From an archaeon (GTDB lineage: Archaea; Asgardarchaeota; Hermodarchaeia; Hermodarchaeales; Hermodarchaeaceae), in the NCBI GenBank assembly GCA_016550405.1, contig JABXGX010000200.1:1-8437 (forward strand): DNA of 8,437 nt, in the 5' to 3' direction. The notes beneath the pieces are model-generated. The model was not told the origin of the DNA. It was given only the letters and a program-made list of their open reading frames with translations, and did not search any database. The position numbers were made by a program, and so were the translations under genes. Numbering within the stretch: position 1 is the stretch's first letter; every line of letters starts with the position of its first letter. Shown in pieces: positions 1-6,560 of this stretch.

Positions 1-1053
1 AACATTGGAAATGAACTCAAGTTCAGTAAAATTCAACAACAGTCACGGAACCTGATCCCCATTATCTTAGCGGAAAGTCTAGGGGCAGCGCTCCTCGTAT
101 TCACTCTTGTCTTTCTCTGGCTTCGTGACCCAATACCTGCCGTACTCTTAGCCGGGTTAGCCAGTGCGACTGCGCCTGCCGCAACCGCAGATGTAATCTG
201 GGAATTCAAAAGCCGGGGGCCAGTCACAGATGCGGTGATGTTCACGTTAATCATCGACGATGTTATCGCAATTATCCTTACCAGCATCACAATGAGTGTT
301 GTATTGGTGTTTCTTGTCCCAGCAATTTTACCGTTGCCGCTTCTACTTGCTGCACCAGTAATTGAAATCGGTATGTCCTTGGCCTTAGGTGCAGGGGTTG
401 GCTTCCTTCTTGCGTTTGTCTTAAGTCGTGTGGAAGATCATGGACGGTATATCCTTTTGTTAGTTAGTGTGATTCTCCTTGTTATTGGGGTTGCCGAATT
501 TTTCCATTTTAGTTCTCTTCTCTCTTGCATGATCTTGGGGATAGTGGTGGGTAATCGTGTTCCGAAGCAGGCCCAAGAACTGAGTCATGAGGCAGAAAAA
601 ATCATTAGCCCTGTAATACTCTTTTTCTTCGTGCTCTTTGGGGCTGGGATGATCGACCCCGCCGTGATAACAATGGGAGGCCTATTCATTGTTACAACGA
701 CAGTCCTCTATTTAGTTGGGCGAGGGGTGGCGAAATATTTTGGAACGCGATTAGCAGCAAATTTTGGTGATAACCCTCCGTCAGTGAAACGGTACCTTGG
801 ATTATGCCTCTTTAGTCAAGCCGGTGTTGCCTTGGGATTGAGTGTGGTAATCGCGAATCAGCTAAATCAGCTTGGGTTTCCCAATTACGCTTTTCTCATT
901 GTTAGTGTTATTGGGATTTCAACGCTTATTTTCCAAATCTTTGGACCCCTTGCGCTTAAATTTGCCATCCATCGTGCTGGTGAAGCCCATAATAATTCGG
1001 ATCAAAACCTAATGGATCAAAATGCAACCGAAAAGAACAGCACCTTGAATTAA
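1..1053 (+). CDS. CPA2-type Na+(K+)/H+ antiporter, 5' truncated by window edge
   Basis: Integral membrane cation/proton exchanger, 350 residues visible in frame 1 with the N-terminus outside the window. The frame is open from base 1 to the TAA at 1051-1053. The family core is recognisable: ATAPAAT around residues 56-62 followed by LIIDDVIAI, in which the paired aspartates (about residues 85-86) match the ion-binding DD of CPA2 antiporters such as NapA/NhaA; that motif usually goes with electrogenic exchange (family knowledge). Many hydrophobic helices follow, then a hydrophilic tail of about 25 residues rich in Asn/Asp. Compared with a usual membrane domain of about 380-420 residues, roughly 50-80 residues are missing. 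No TrkA-N/RCK domain follows, unlike KefB/C. The transported ion (Na+, K+) cannot be read from the sequence. A KefB-like transporter lacking its regulatory domain is the main alternative. Confidence 0.88.
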   Translation, partial: NIGNELKFSKIQQQSRNLIPIILAESLGAALLVFTLVFLWLRDPIPAVLLAGLASATAPAATADVIWEFKSRGPVTDAVMFTLIIDDVIAIILTSITMSVVLVFLVPAILPLPLLLAAPVIEIGMSLALGAGVGFLLAFVLSRVEDHGRYILLLVSVILLVIGVAEFFHFSSLLSCMILGIVVGNRVPKQAQELSHEAEKIISPVILFFFVLFGAGMIDPAVITMGGLFIVTTTVLYLVGRGVAKYFGTRLAANFGDNPPSVKRYLGLCLFSQAGVALGLSVVIANQLNQLGFPNYAFLIVSVIGISTLIFQIFGPLALKFAIHRAGEAHNNSDQNLMDQNATEKNSTLN

Positions 1054-1083
1054 CTAGACACATTAAATGGTTCGAGTCAATGA

Positions 1084-1090
1084 TTTTTTT
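1084..1090 (+). terminator. oligo-T termination tract after the antiporter gene
   Basis: A run of seven T lies 31 bp after the antiporter stop codon, with no strong hairpin before it. Archaeal RNA polymerase commonly terminates at oligo-T tracts on the non-template strand, and a separate promoter-like element for the next gene follows at 1164. The assignment rests on position and composition only. Confidence 0.35.
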
Positions 1091-1163
1091 ACATTATACA
1101 AACTTCTGATGCATTTTGAAGATGAATTTACAATTTTTCCAAGAGAGGAAAGGTTCAAAGAGG

Positions 1164-1170
1164 TTAATAT
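1164..1170 (+). promoter_or_regulatory. TATA-like box for the small membrane protein gene
   Basis: The element TTAATAT is centred 27 bp upstream of the ATG at 1194 and is preceded by a purine-rich stretch (CAAAGAGG) that could serve as BRE. There is no Shine-Dalgarno sequence at proper distance and an in-frame TGA sits immediately before the ATG. This fits a leaderless archaeal transcript starting at or next to the start codon. Confidence 0.45.
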
Positions 1171-1193
1171 CTGAACAGATACTGGTGTTGTGA

Positions 1194-1619
1194 ATGGTGG
1201 GAGCACCACATGAGATTGCTATTGCCTCGTTTTTTCTTTCCGGCTTAGTGGCGATGATCATCATGGCATTCATCACCGCAGGAATCTGGAGCATTCAGAA
1301 GCGACGCTATCAAAAGAAAGCCGATAAACTGGGTGTTGTGGTCGATTTCTCAAGTAAAGAGTCGTCAATTGATCCCTATGCGATTGAGGGGTGTGGGTAT
1401 TGCATTATATTTGTGGTCATTATTATTTTAGGGGCATTAGGCATTTCGTTACCCATTATTTTGCCAGGAAATGTCCAGACGCTTCTTTTGCTCATCGTGG
1501 GCCTTGTGTTCGGGGGTCTTTGTTGGGGTGTTTCAATCTGGAGTGTCTATTATATGTACAAGATTCCCGCGAAATTTCAAACAATCATAGATGAAGCACT
1601 GGAAATGCCTGGAACATAA
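1194..1619 (+). CDS. hypothetical three-helix membrane protein
   Basis: A 141-residue protein I do not recognise. Three hydrophobic segments are visible: about residues 9-33, 67-91 and 95-121. Between the first and second lies a basic stretch (KRRYQKKADK, about 36-45) and a polar region of about 20 residues; the C-terminal 20 residues are polar. By the positive-inside rule the basic loop is probably cytoplasmic, placing the N-terminus outside (inference). Cys67 and Cys70 flank a Gly-Tyr at the start of the second helix (CGYC), which might form a disulfide or metal site, but there is no supporting context. The start is fixed within two codons: a TGA lies directly upstream of the ATG, and a GTG follows as second codon. 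It is co-directional with the antiporter but separated by 140 bp containing its own TATA-like element, so it is probably an independent gene. Confidence 0.7.
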   Translation: MVGAPHEIAIASFFLSGLVAMIIMAFITAGIWSIQKRRYQKKADKLGVVVDFSSKESSIDPYAIEGCGYCIIFVVIIILGALGISLPIILPGNVQTLLLLIVGLVFGGLCWGVSIWSVYYMYKIPAKFQTIIDEALEMPGT

Positions 1620-1769
1620 CTCAGGTTGAACCGCGGATTACTTCTCTGGCTCTGGTTATCCATATTTGGGGCTTCTGAAACGTCAAGGCCTCATTTTTCA
1701 CACCATCTTCTAGAACATTGTCGTAGCACACTAACAGTCAGGAATGGTGATGGTGGAGAGAGAGCGTTG

Positions 1770-2984
1770 CTACTTTGATGGGCTGTGCATTGTTTCTTTG
1801 AGAAGGAGGGAGATAAGTAATGCGAGAAGGTTGAGTACAATAAGGAGTATCATGGCCCAGAAGAAGGAAAAGAACAGAGAATTGGCCAAGTCCATTGCGA
1901 GGATGAGGACGATGCCACCAGCCTGTCCAAAGATCATGAGAACTCCAGCGGAGGTGCCTTCGGGAATGGGTGTGGTCATTTCAGCACCGGTTTGTAATCC
2001 GAGGGGTAATGCAGGCATGAGGAAAAATCCTAACAAGAATGCAGATGCCAGTAGTACGGTGTAATCGGGATGATAGGCCAGTATGAAGGTGAAGGGTATG
2101 GCAAGTAAGAGGGAGAGGATGATAAACGGTTTACGGCGCTCATATTTATCAGATAAAGTAGGAATGATGACCGCTCCGATGATGCCCCCTAGAATCATCA
2201 TAGCCCCCACTATCCCTGCTTGCGTGATATCCACTACCCGTCCTGCAAGAATTTGTTCAATCCAGGTGGCAACGCCATTAAAGATGCCCATGCCAACGAA
2301 GAAAAGGACTATTAGGATAATGAATTGTTTGATTCCAATGATTTGACGGAGCCCTGTGGTCATCTTTTCGTCTTCGGGTTCATCGAGTTCAGGTGGGGAT
2401 GGTGGACGCTCTTTGGCGATAAACAGAAACAGAACCGCGGCAATGACAGCGACTACTGCATAGCTGACCATGGTGTAAAAGAACCCGATGCCGACAACAG
2501 CAAAGGGTGTGACTAATAATCCAAGCATGATTCCTAGGAAGATTGCCATGGTTCCTAATCCCGTAGCAATGCCTCTTTCTTTGGCTGGAAACCAGCGGCG
2601 CGCAATTTTGGTGGGACTGTTAAAGACAAAGGGTTGGCCAATCGCTATGCCGGCCGAGAAGATCAACAAGTAGAGATAGTTGGGCGCAAACACACGAAAT
2701 ACAGCAAACAAAGCGGTGATTATTGCTCCGATGCCAGCGGCGTACCGAAAGCCCTTACTGTCGATAAGATATGCTGAGGGAATGGAGACCGGGATGTAGA
2801 CCACCATGAAAATCAGGGAAAGCAGAGCCACATCAAGCTCCGTAACTCCATAAAGGCTGGCAACCAGTGAGGAAATCGGTGCAAAAGTAATCCATAAAAT
2901 CTGCGTAACTGCTGCGATGAACATAAACACTAACAAGACAATCCATCGATATCCATACACAATAGGTTCGTTTGATTTGGCCAA
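1770..2984 (-). CDS. MFS transporter, FLVCR/SLC49-like
   Basis: A 404-residue, 12-helix major facilitator with a long cytoplasmic loop after helix 6 (PPSPPELDEPEDE, about residues 194-206). I chose the TTG at 2984, protein start MAKSNEP, because AAGGAGGG lies exactly 6 bp upstream; an ATG 42 bp further out would put that site inside the gene. The loop after helix 2 carries a degenerate MFS motif A (LIDSKGFR, about 73-80) with a second copy (LSDKYERRK, about 277-285). Several segments resemble the FLVCR/SLC49 group: YRW at the N-terminus, QPFVFNSPTKIARRWF (about 117-132), FNGVATWIEQ (about 235-244) and PEGTSAGVLMIFGQAGGI (about 341-358). Animal FLVCR proteins are linked to heme and choline/ethanolamine transport; the substrate here is unknown and an organic-anion MFS role is possible. 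It ends 150 bp from the convergent small membrane protein gene. Confidence 0.85.
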   Translation of the reverse strand: MAKSNEPIVYGYRWIVLLVFMFIAAVTQILWITFAPISSLVASLYGVTELDVALLSLIFMVVYIPVSIPSAYLIDSKGFRYAAGIGAIITALFAVFRVFAPNYLYLLIFSAGIAIGQPFVFNSPTKIARRWFPAKERGIATGLGTMAIFLGIMLGLLVTPFAVVGIGFFYTMVSYAVVAVIAAVLFLFIAKERPPSPPELDEPEDEKMTTGLRQIIGIKQFIILIVLFFVGMGIFNGVATWIEQILAGRVVDITQAGIVGAMMILGGIIGAVIIPTLSDKYERRKPFIILSLLLAIPFTFILAYHPDYTVLLASAFLLGFFLMPALPLGLQTGAEMTTPIPEGTSAGVLMIFGQAGGIVLILAMDLANSLFFSFFWAMILLIVLNLLALLISLLLKETMHSPSK

Positions 2985-2990
2985 GATAAG

Positions 2991-2998
2991 CCCTCCTT
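2991..2998 (-). promoter_or_regulatory. strong Shine-Dalgarno site fixing the TTG start of the MFS gene
   Basis: On the minus strand AAGGAGGG precedes the TTG codon with a 6-nt spacer. It is the best ribosome-binding site in the window and decides for the TTG start over the more distal ATG. It directly abuts the palindrome at 2999-3010. Confidence 0.85.
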
Positions 2999-3010
2999 GA
3001 CAACGTTGTC
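2999..3010. promoter_or_regulatory. 12-bp perfect palindrome, candidate operator of the MFS gene
   Basis: GACAACGTTGTC is identical to its reverse complement. It sits between the predicted promoter (around 3062) and the ribosome-binding site of the MFS gene, touching the latter. The position suits a repressor that blocks elongation or start-site clearance, or an RNA hairpin next to the RBS. No regulator gene is adjacent, so the cognate factor is unknown. Confidence 0.5.
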
Positions 3011-3058
3011 TACGACCAAAAACCATAGACTAGCACAGACAATTGGGCAATGAGTGTC

Positions 3059-3065
3059 TAAAATA
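3059..3065 (-). promoter_or_regulatory. TATA-like element for the MFS gene
   Basis: The minus strand reads GGTATTTTAGA here. A start about 25 nt downstream would lie near 3036, giving a leader of about 50 nt that contains the palindrome and the Shine-Dalgarno site. The match is moderate, and other AT-rich positions further upstream are possible. Confidence 0.35.
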
Positions 3066-3212
3066 CCTAGCTATTGTTGTTTTCGACGTGATATCCACGG
3101 AGAAAATGGGAAAAACCGGGTCTGTTCAGATGAAATGTACGGTTGGCGCATGTATTTTTCTGAGTGTTATTCGCTGCTTTTGAGCTTCGAAACAAAGATG
3201 TTGGCTCTACTT

Positions 3213-4037
3213 TTACGTTAACCCAGCCTCCACTCTATCGAGCCATTCGCTTACCAGACTGTTGAACAATTTTGATTGTTCCAGTTGGAGCGCATGACCG
3301 GCTTGGTCGAGTACCGCGAAGGTCGCTCGGGGATAATTCTCAAGAATAGTAAAGGCATCACGATATCCCACCCAATGATCTTGGCGACCAACCAGAATCA
3401 GTGTTGGTTTGTTAAATCTAAATGAGGTCGGATTGAGAGTGAAGCTGAATTTGTCCTTTCGTGGGTCCAATCGTGCTAGAAACACAGTGTCAGCGATTTT
3501 CACCGCGGGGATCACTTCTTGGGAGTAGCGATGCCAATGATTGCGTGTCTGCATCACTGCCACTTCCATGAACCCTTCACGATCTTGTGGGCTTAATTCT
3601 GCCAAGAATTCATTCTCTCGTGCGAGCACCGTTTTTGCGGGAAGGGTTCTTTTTTGGGGATTTCCAATAGTACGGGGCACGATTAACAGAAGCCCGTTTA
3701 CCAACTTGGGTTTCTTATGGACTAGCCCTTGTGCAAGATACCCCCCATAGGACAACCCAGCGACGACAAACTGTTCCTCAGGGATGATTTTATCGATAAA
3801 ACCAAACAGGAGCTGTAAGACATCATTCGAGCTTTTTATCCAATCCCTTCCAGGTGTGTTCCCATGGCCCGGTAAATCAGGATAGAATCGTTCCCAGCCC
3901 TTCCGGGACTTGAATAGCGGTTCCATGGATCTAACCATTGATCGATGGTCCAGGGTAGAGCCATGGAGTGAGATAATCGGGCGACCTTCTCCATAGACTT
4001 TGTAATGAATTGGTACATCTCGCACTTTGCATATCAT
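3213..4037 (-). CDS. alpha/beta hydrolase fold protein
   Basis: A 274-residue cytoplasmic hydrolase of the usual family size with no signal peptide. The oxyanion-hole region is SLHGS (23-27), the PDLPGHG strand-loop lies at 53-59, and the nucleophile elbow GLSYGG (94-99) gives Ser96. The catalytic acid is most likely Asp220 in LVGRQDHW and the catalytic histidine is His248 in DQAGHAL, so the triad looks complete. The cap region (about 125-205) is helical and charged, as in broad esterase/lipase-like relatives; the substrate cannot be assigned. The ATG is supported by GTGAGGT (4045-4051 on the minus strand) with a 7-nt spacer. A weak AT-rich promoter candidate (TTCTAAAAGA) lies at 4111-4120. 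It is 228 bp upstream of the MFS gene and 169 bp downstream of the SagB-like gene on the same strand, so it is probably transcribed alone. Confidence 0.9.
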   Translation of the reverse strand: MICKVRDVPIHYKVYGEGRPIISLHGSTLDHRSMVRSMEPLFKSRKGWERFYPDLPGHGNTPGRDWIKSSNDVLQLLFGFIDKIIPEEQFVVAGLSYGGYLAQGLVHKKPKLVNGLLLIVPRTIGNPQKRTLPAKTVLARENEFLAELSPQDREGFMEVAVMQTRNHWHRYSQEVIPAVKIADTVFLARLDPRKDKFSFTLNPTSFRFNKPTLILVGRQDHWVGYRDAFTILENYPRATFAVLDQAGHALQLEQSKLFNSLVSEWLDRVEAGLT

Positions 4038-4206
4038 CGACTAAACCTCACTTGGTTATCTAAATAATAGAAACAGGTAATTTGTTTTGTGATACTAATT
4101 GTTGGACTTATCTTTTAGAATAATTGGCTTTCATGCTGTAGGCGCTGACCCAGGTTTCTCAGAAAGTCAAAGAAATAGCGGAGTGCACAAAGATGCTTGG
4201 TCGCAT

Positions 4207-4857
4207 TCACTTTGGGTATCCTATTGTTTGGGCGAACAGGATCCGCTGATTAGCGCGTAACTTAAATTTCGTGTGGAGCGTCACCGTATCACAGTTATGG
4301 AACCAGCTAGCGAGCCCTTCAGATGCGGCAAAGAGGTTGATGTTTTGGGCTATAAAGCCGGTATCAGTGTAATAGTACGATTTCTGCACTTCGGGATCCC
4401 CAATGCTTGGGTCTGGTTGATTGGGTCCCAGATCATAGCGCGAAAAGTCGGCAACATAGAAAATATTGACTGGCGTGTCGCTTGTGAGGCTCGCAGCCCG
4501 ATGACCGCAGGACAGCGCCCGAACGTCCTCGGCGGAAACAGGACTTAGTTGGTGGGGAATGGCTTCATACAAATAGAGCCCATCCTTTAAAGCCACGTAC
4601 AGATCAATTTCTTGAGAATTACTTGCTGACGGCGCAGTCCGTCCCGGTTTGCTAAAAGCTGCCTTTTCACGGTTTACGCCAAAGGCGGCCCAGAGGAGGT
4701 TGGAGAGCACCTGCAGCGGAAGTTCTTTGGACCCAATGTTTCGATTCGTCTGCCTTAATTGCAAGGCCTCAAGTACCGGTTTCCCACCTTTTTTCTCAGG
4801 TTCTGGTAAACTAATTGGCTTCAATTTACATACCCCATCATCTACTCTTGGTCCCAT
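4207..4857 (-). CDS. SagB/ThcOx-type nitroreductase family flavoenzyme
   Basis: A 216-residue protein of the FMN-dependent nitroreductase superfamily, SagB/ThcOx branch. Visible landmarks are the N-terminal RQTNR (35-39, equivalent to the RxSxR FMN-phosphate region), LSNLLWAAFG (51-60), GRTAPSASNSQEIDLYVAL (72-90), GLYLYEA (93-99), VNIFYVADFSR (130-140) and the DTGFIAQNINLFAASEGLA helix (165-183), ending in QTIGYPK. In RiPP clusters SagB-type enzymes oxidise azolines to azoles, but no YcaO protein or precursor peptide is present here, so an unassigned redox role is more likely. The ATG at 4857 overlaps the end of the DUF362 gene by 16 bp, which implies co-transcription and probable translational coupling. 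Neither the ATG nor the alternative in-frame TTG at 4824 (protein start LKPISLPEP) has a convincing Shine-Dalgarno site, so the first 11 residues are uncertain. Confidence 0.87.
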   Translation of the reverse strand: MGPRVDDGVCKLKPISLPEPEKKGGKPVLEALQLRQTNRNIGSKELPLQVLSNLLWAAFGVNREKAAFSKPGRTAPSASNSQEIDLYVALKDGLYLYEAIPHQLSPVSAEDVRALSCGHRAASLTSDTPVNIFYVADFSRYDLGPNQPDPSIGDPEVQKSYYYTDTGFIAQNINLFAASEGLASWFHNCDTVTLHTKFKLRANQRILFAQTIGYPK

Positions 4858-5666
4858 TTCCGGTAGACCGCTTCAATTCCATCACCGACAACTTCGATGT
4901 CAGTAATTTCACCCATACCCGCCTCATAAAGCCAACGGACATGATCAATAGTATGAGGATCGACGCCAATACATCGAGCCGCTGTCGCGTCAGCGGCGAC
5001 CGGGTCCACACTGGCGATGATGGTATCCATTTTCACGGGAGTTCCACTCCAAGGACCCCGCCCGGACTTGCCATAGAAGCCATCAATCACACTAAGAGTT
5101 GGTGGCAGAGTCTTGCAGATATCGTAGACGAAGTTGTTCGTACCGAGTTCGTGCAAGTCGTATTTGTTACGGGTGGTGAGCATCCCAAACATATTCTTCA
5201 ACCCCATCGTAATCGTGGTATGGTGCAACGTCTTCATGGAGGGCACCGTGATAATCGCGGATTCGACGGCGAGCCGAGCCACCTTAAACGTCGGCAGTGC
5301 CCGGTGATCCTTGACCTCGAGTTCAACCTTATCGTTCAGCTTCCGCATGTTGATATACTCAGACCCCAGTCGCTCAATGACCTCCATAATACCAGTCTCA
5401 ATGATAGCAACGTCTGGTGAAGTGGTTCCCCCCTCTGTCTCAACTACAATCGCCTTCTTGCCCAGGTCTTGCACCTTCCTAATCACGGCTTCCACCACAA
5501 TGGGATCCGTGGTAATACCGGTCTCGAAGGTGTCGCTAGTAATTAGATTGGGTTTCACCAAGACCGTATCATATGGCTCAAGGACCTCCTCGTATGGAAT
5601 TAAGTCCAGCGCCCGAAAGACTGGTTCAAGTCCACGTTCGCCCCGCACGACAGCTACCAATGACAT
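4842..5666 (-). CDS. DUF362 family protein
   Basis: A 274-residue DUF362 protein (function not established) without the ferredoxin domain that some family members carry. Recognisable family blocks are VLVKPN (35-40), the VPSMKTLHHTTITMGLKNMFG segment (141-161) with its Lys/His pair and the LKNMFG motif, VIDGFYGKSGRGPWSGTP (193-210) and SVDPVAAD (219-226), ending with the VVGDG strand near the C-terminus. I chose the ATG at 5666 (MSLVAVVRGE), which matches usual DUF362 N-termini; an in-frame TTG 36 bp upstream would add 12 unrelated residues and lie within the promoter region. A TATA-like box 27 bp before the ATG and no Shine-Dalgarno site suggest a leaderless mRNA. It is the first gene of a two-gene unit with the SagB-like enzyme, which it overlaps by 16 bp, hinting that the two act in one pathway (inference). 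Conserved His and acidic residues could bind metal, but this is unproven. Confidence 0.88.
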   Translation of the reverse strand: MSLVAVVRGERGLEPVFRALDLIPYEEVLEPYDTVLVKPNLITSDTFETGITTDPIVVEAVIRKVQDLGKKAIVVETEGGTTSPDVAIIETGIMEVIERLGSEYINMRKLNDKVELEVKDHRALPTFKVARLAVESAIITVPSMKTLHHTTITMGLKNMFGMLTTRNKYDLHELGTNNFVYDICKTLPPTLSVIDGFYGKSGRGPWSGTPVKMDTIIASVDPVAADATAARCIGVDPHTIDHVRWLYEAGMGEITDIEVVGDGIEAVYRKWDQE

Positions 5667-5688
5667 AGCGCTATGTACTGAGCATCTG

Positions 5689-5697
5689 ATATTAAAA
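5689..5697 (-). promoter_or_regulatory. TATA box for the DUF362-SagB unit
   Basis: The minus strand reads TTTTAATAT, centred 27 bp upstream of the ATG at 5666, with the purine-rich GAAATTGGA (BRE-like) before it. Spacing predicts transcription starting at or within a nucleotide or two of the ATG. Confidence 0.55.
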
Positions 5698-5880
5698 TCC
5701 AATTTCGATTCTAAGAAATTTCAGAGAACTCATTTTGCTTTTTTTGGTTTTTGTAACATTTGCTGGCGATATTTTTCTAACGCGGTTGTTCTCTCCTCGG
5801 TGAGTTGGAGAAGGTGTGGTGAATTTTCTTAACCAACGACGCATCCAAGAACACACCATTAGTGTACATGTCGTAAAATT

Positions 5881-5890
5881 TGTATATATT
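5881..5890. promoter_or_regulatory. strong, nearly symmetric TATA box upstream of the CBS gene
   Basis: TGTATATATT is the most TATA-like sequence in the window. On the plus strand it is preceded by GTAAAATT and predicts a start near 5911, giving a leader of about 75 nt before the CBS gene. Because the core TATATA is symmetric it could also fire leftwards, where an ATG lies 26 bp away at 5859. Confidence 0.5.
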
Positions 5891-5987
5891 ATTCCGAAAG
5901 GCTTTTACGCCATCACAAGGGGGGTGTGTGTCGTTGTTCATGTTAGCGTCGAATCAGTGAAAGGCAAAATTGTAGCGGGCGAAGAGA

Positions 5988-6416
5988 TTGAGTTCATCCA
6001 AACAGGTTATTGATGTTGCTAGGAGAAAAGTAATTTCAGGCCGTCCCAGTGACTCACTTCAAACGATAGCCAAGAGTATGGTAGACCATTGGATTAGTAG
6101 TATTGTCATCATAGAACGCGGGAAACCCGTTGGAATTGTGACGGATGGGATTTTATTCCGGCTCATAGCGAAAGGACGTAATCCCTTGAAACTTCTGGCT
6201 AAGGATGTTATGGCTCGCCCGGTGGAGACAATCCGCGAAGATGTAAGCCTAGAAGAAGCCGATGAGGCATTTCGAAAAACCAAGGTGAAACGCTTAGTGA
6301 TAGTAAACGATGCAGGGCAGGTTAAAGGCATTGTCAGCAAAAAAGACATTGATCGCTTTGCCGCCTACTCGCTTGCTGAAAAGCTTCTCCATCATCGACA
6401 CGAAGTATTGGATTGA
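5988..6416 (+). CDS. CBS-domain pair protein
   Basis: A 142-residue soluble protein made almost wholly of two CBS motifs (a Bateman module). The first runs from about residue 8 to 66 (VIDVARRKVIS, then SSIVIIERGKPVGIVTDGIL at 37-56). The second runs from about 70 to 128 (DVMARPVETI, then VKRLVIVNDAGQVKGIVSKKDI at 99-120). Such pairs bind adenine nucleotides (AMP, ATP, SAM) and act as regulatory modules; the ligand and partner here are unknown. The start is a TTG: an in-frame TAG lies 15 bp upstream, the next ATG would remove half of the first CBS motif, and the TTG gives a short N-terminus typical of these proteins. No good Shine-Dalgarno precedes it. It is isolated, divergent from the DUF362-SagB unit with 321 bp between start codons, and 144 bp from a convergent small gene. 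Confidence 0.88.
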   Translation: MSSSKQVIDVARRKVISGRPSDSLQTIAKSMVDHWISSIVIIERGKPVGIVTDGILFRLIAKGRNPLKLLAKDVMARPVETIREDVSLEEADEAFRKTKVKRLVIVNDAGQVKGIVSKKDIDRFAAYSLAEKLLHHRHEVLD

Positions 6417-6503
6417 TTATAGCTTCACTGATAGGCAACCACATCTCTTATTACTAATTCTCGAGTTTTCATCTAAGAAATAAGGCGCGGGTTTCAGAGG
6501 GTT

Positions 6504-6515
6504 AGGTTCGAACCT
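6504..6515. repeat. 12-bp perfect palindrome downstream of the CBS gene
   Basis: AGGTTCGAACCT is self-complementary and nested in a larger imperfect inverted repeat (AGAGG at 6496-6500, CCTCT at 6513-6517). It lies in the convergent region between the CBS gene and the small minus-strand gene, 88 bp after the CBS stop. It could form an RNA hairpin after the CBS gene or be a protein-binding site. The TTCGAA core recalls a tRNA T-loop, but no cloverleaf can be built around it. Confidence 0.4.
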
Positions 6516-6560
6516 CTAGTATCTCGGTAATCTCACCCAAACCTGTTGAGATCTGTAATG

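Noticed and set aside
1701..1755. Inverted repeat CACCATC/GATGGTG downstream of the MFS gene as a terminator
   Set aside because: The arms are only 7 bp with a 41-nt loop and no T tract follows on the minus strand; too weak to annotate.
1744..2673. Several plus-strand open frames of 60-106 codons
   Set aside because: They lie antisense to the MFS gene, are rich in Arg/Met/Ile as expected for the reverse complement of membrane-protein codons, and lack homology features.
3106..3183. 25-codon plus-strand ORF (MGKTGSVQMKC...) with GGAG just upstream
   Set aside because: Too short, Shine-Dalgarno spacing too close, no promoter-like element and no recognisable sequence.
4207..5666. RiPP (azole peptide) cluster
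   Set aside because: A SagB-type enzyme is present, but no YcaO cyclodehydratase, precursor peptide with core Cys/Ser/Thr, protease or dedicated exporter is seen.
5708..5806. Minus-strand frame ending in LEKYRQQMLQKPKKAK before the DUF362 gene, resembling a protein C-terminus
   Set aside because: Only 32 codons between stops, no start codon and no link to a longer frame; probably chance.
4815..5832. Plus-strand open frames of 173 and 201 codons
   Set aside because: Antisense to the clearly conserved DUF362 and SagB-like genes; their translations are Ser/Thr/His-rich shadows with no domain.
6496..6520. tRNA T-arm-like GGTTCGAACC
   Set aside because: A 5-bp stem with a 7-nt T-loop cannot be formed on either strand, and no acceptor, D or anticodon arms are found nearby; it is a simple palindrome.
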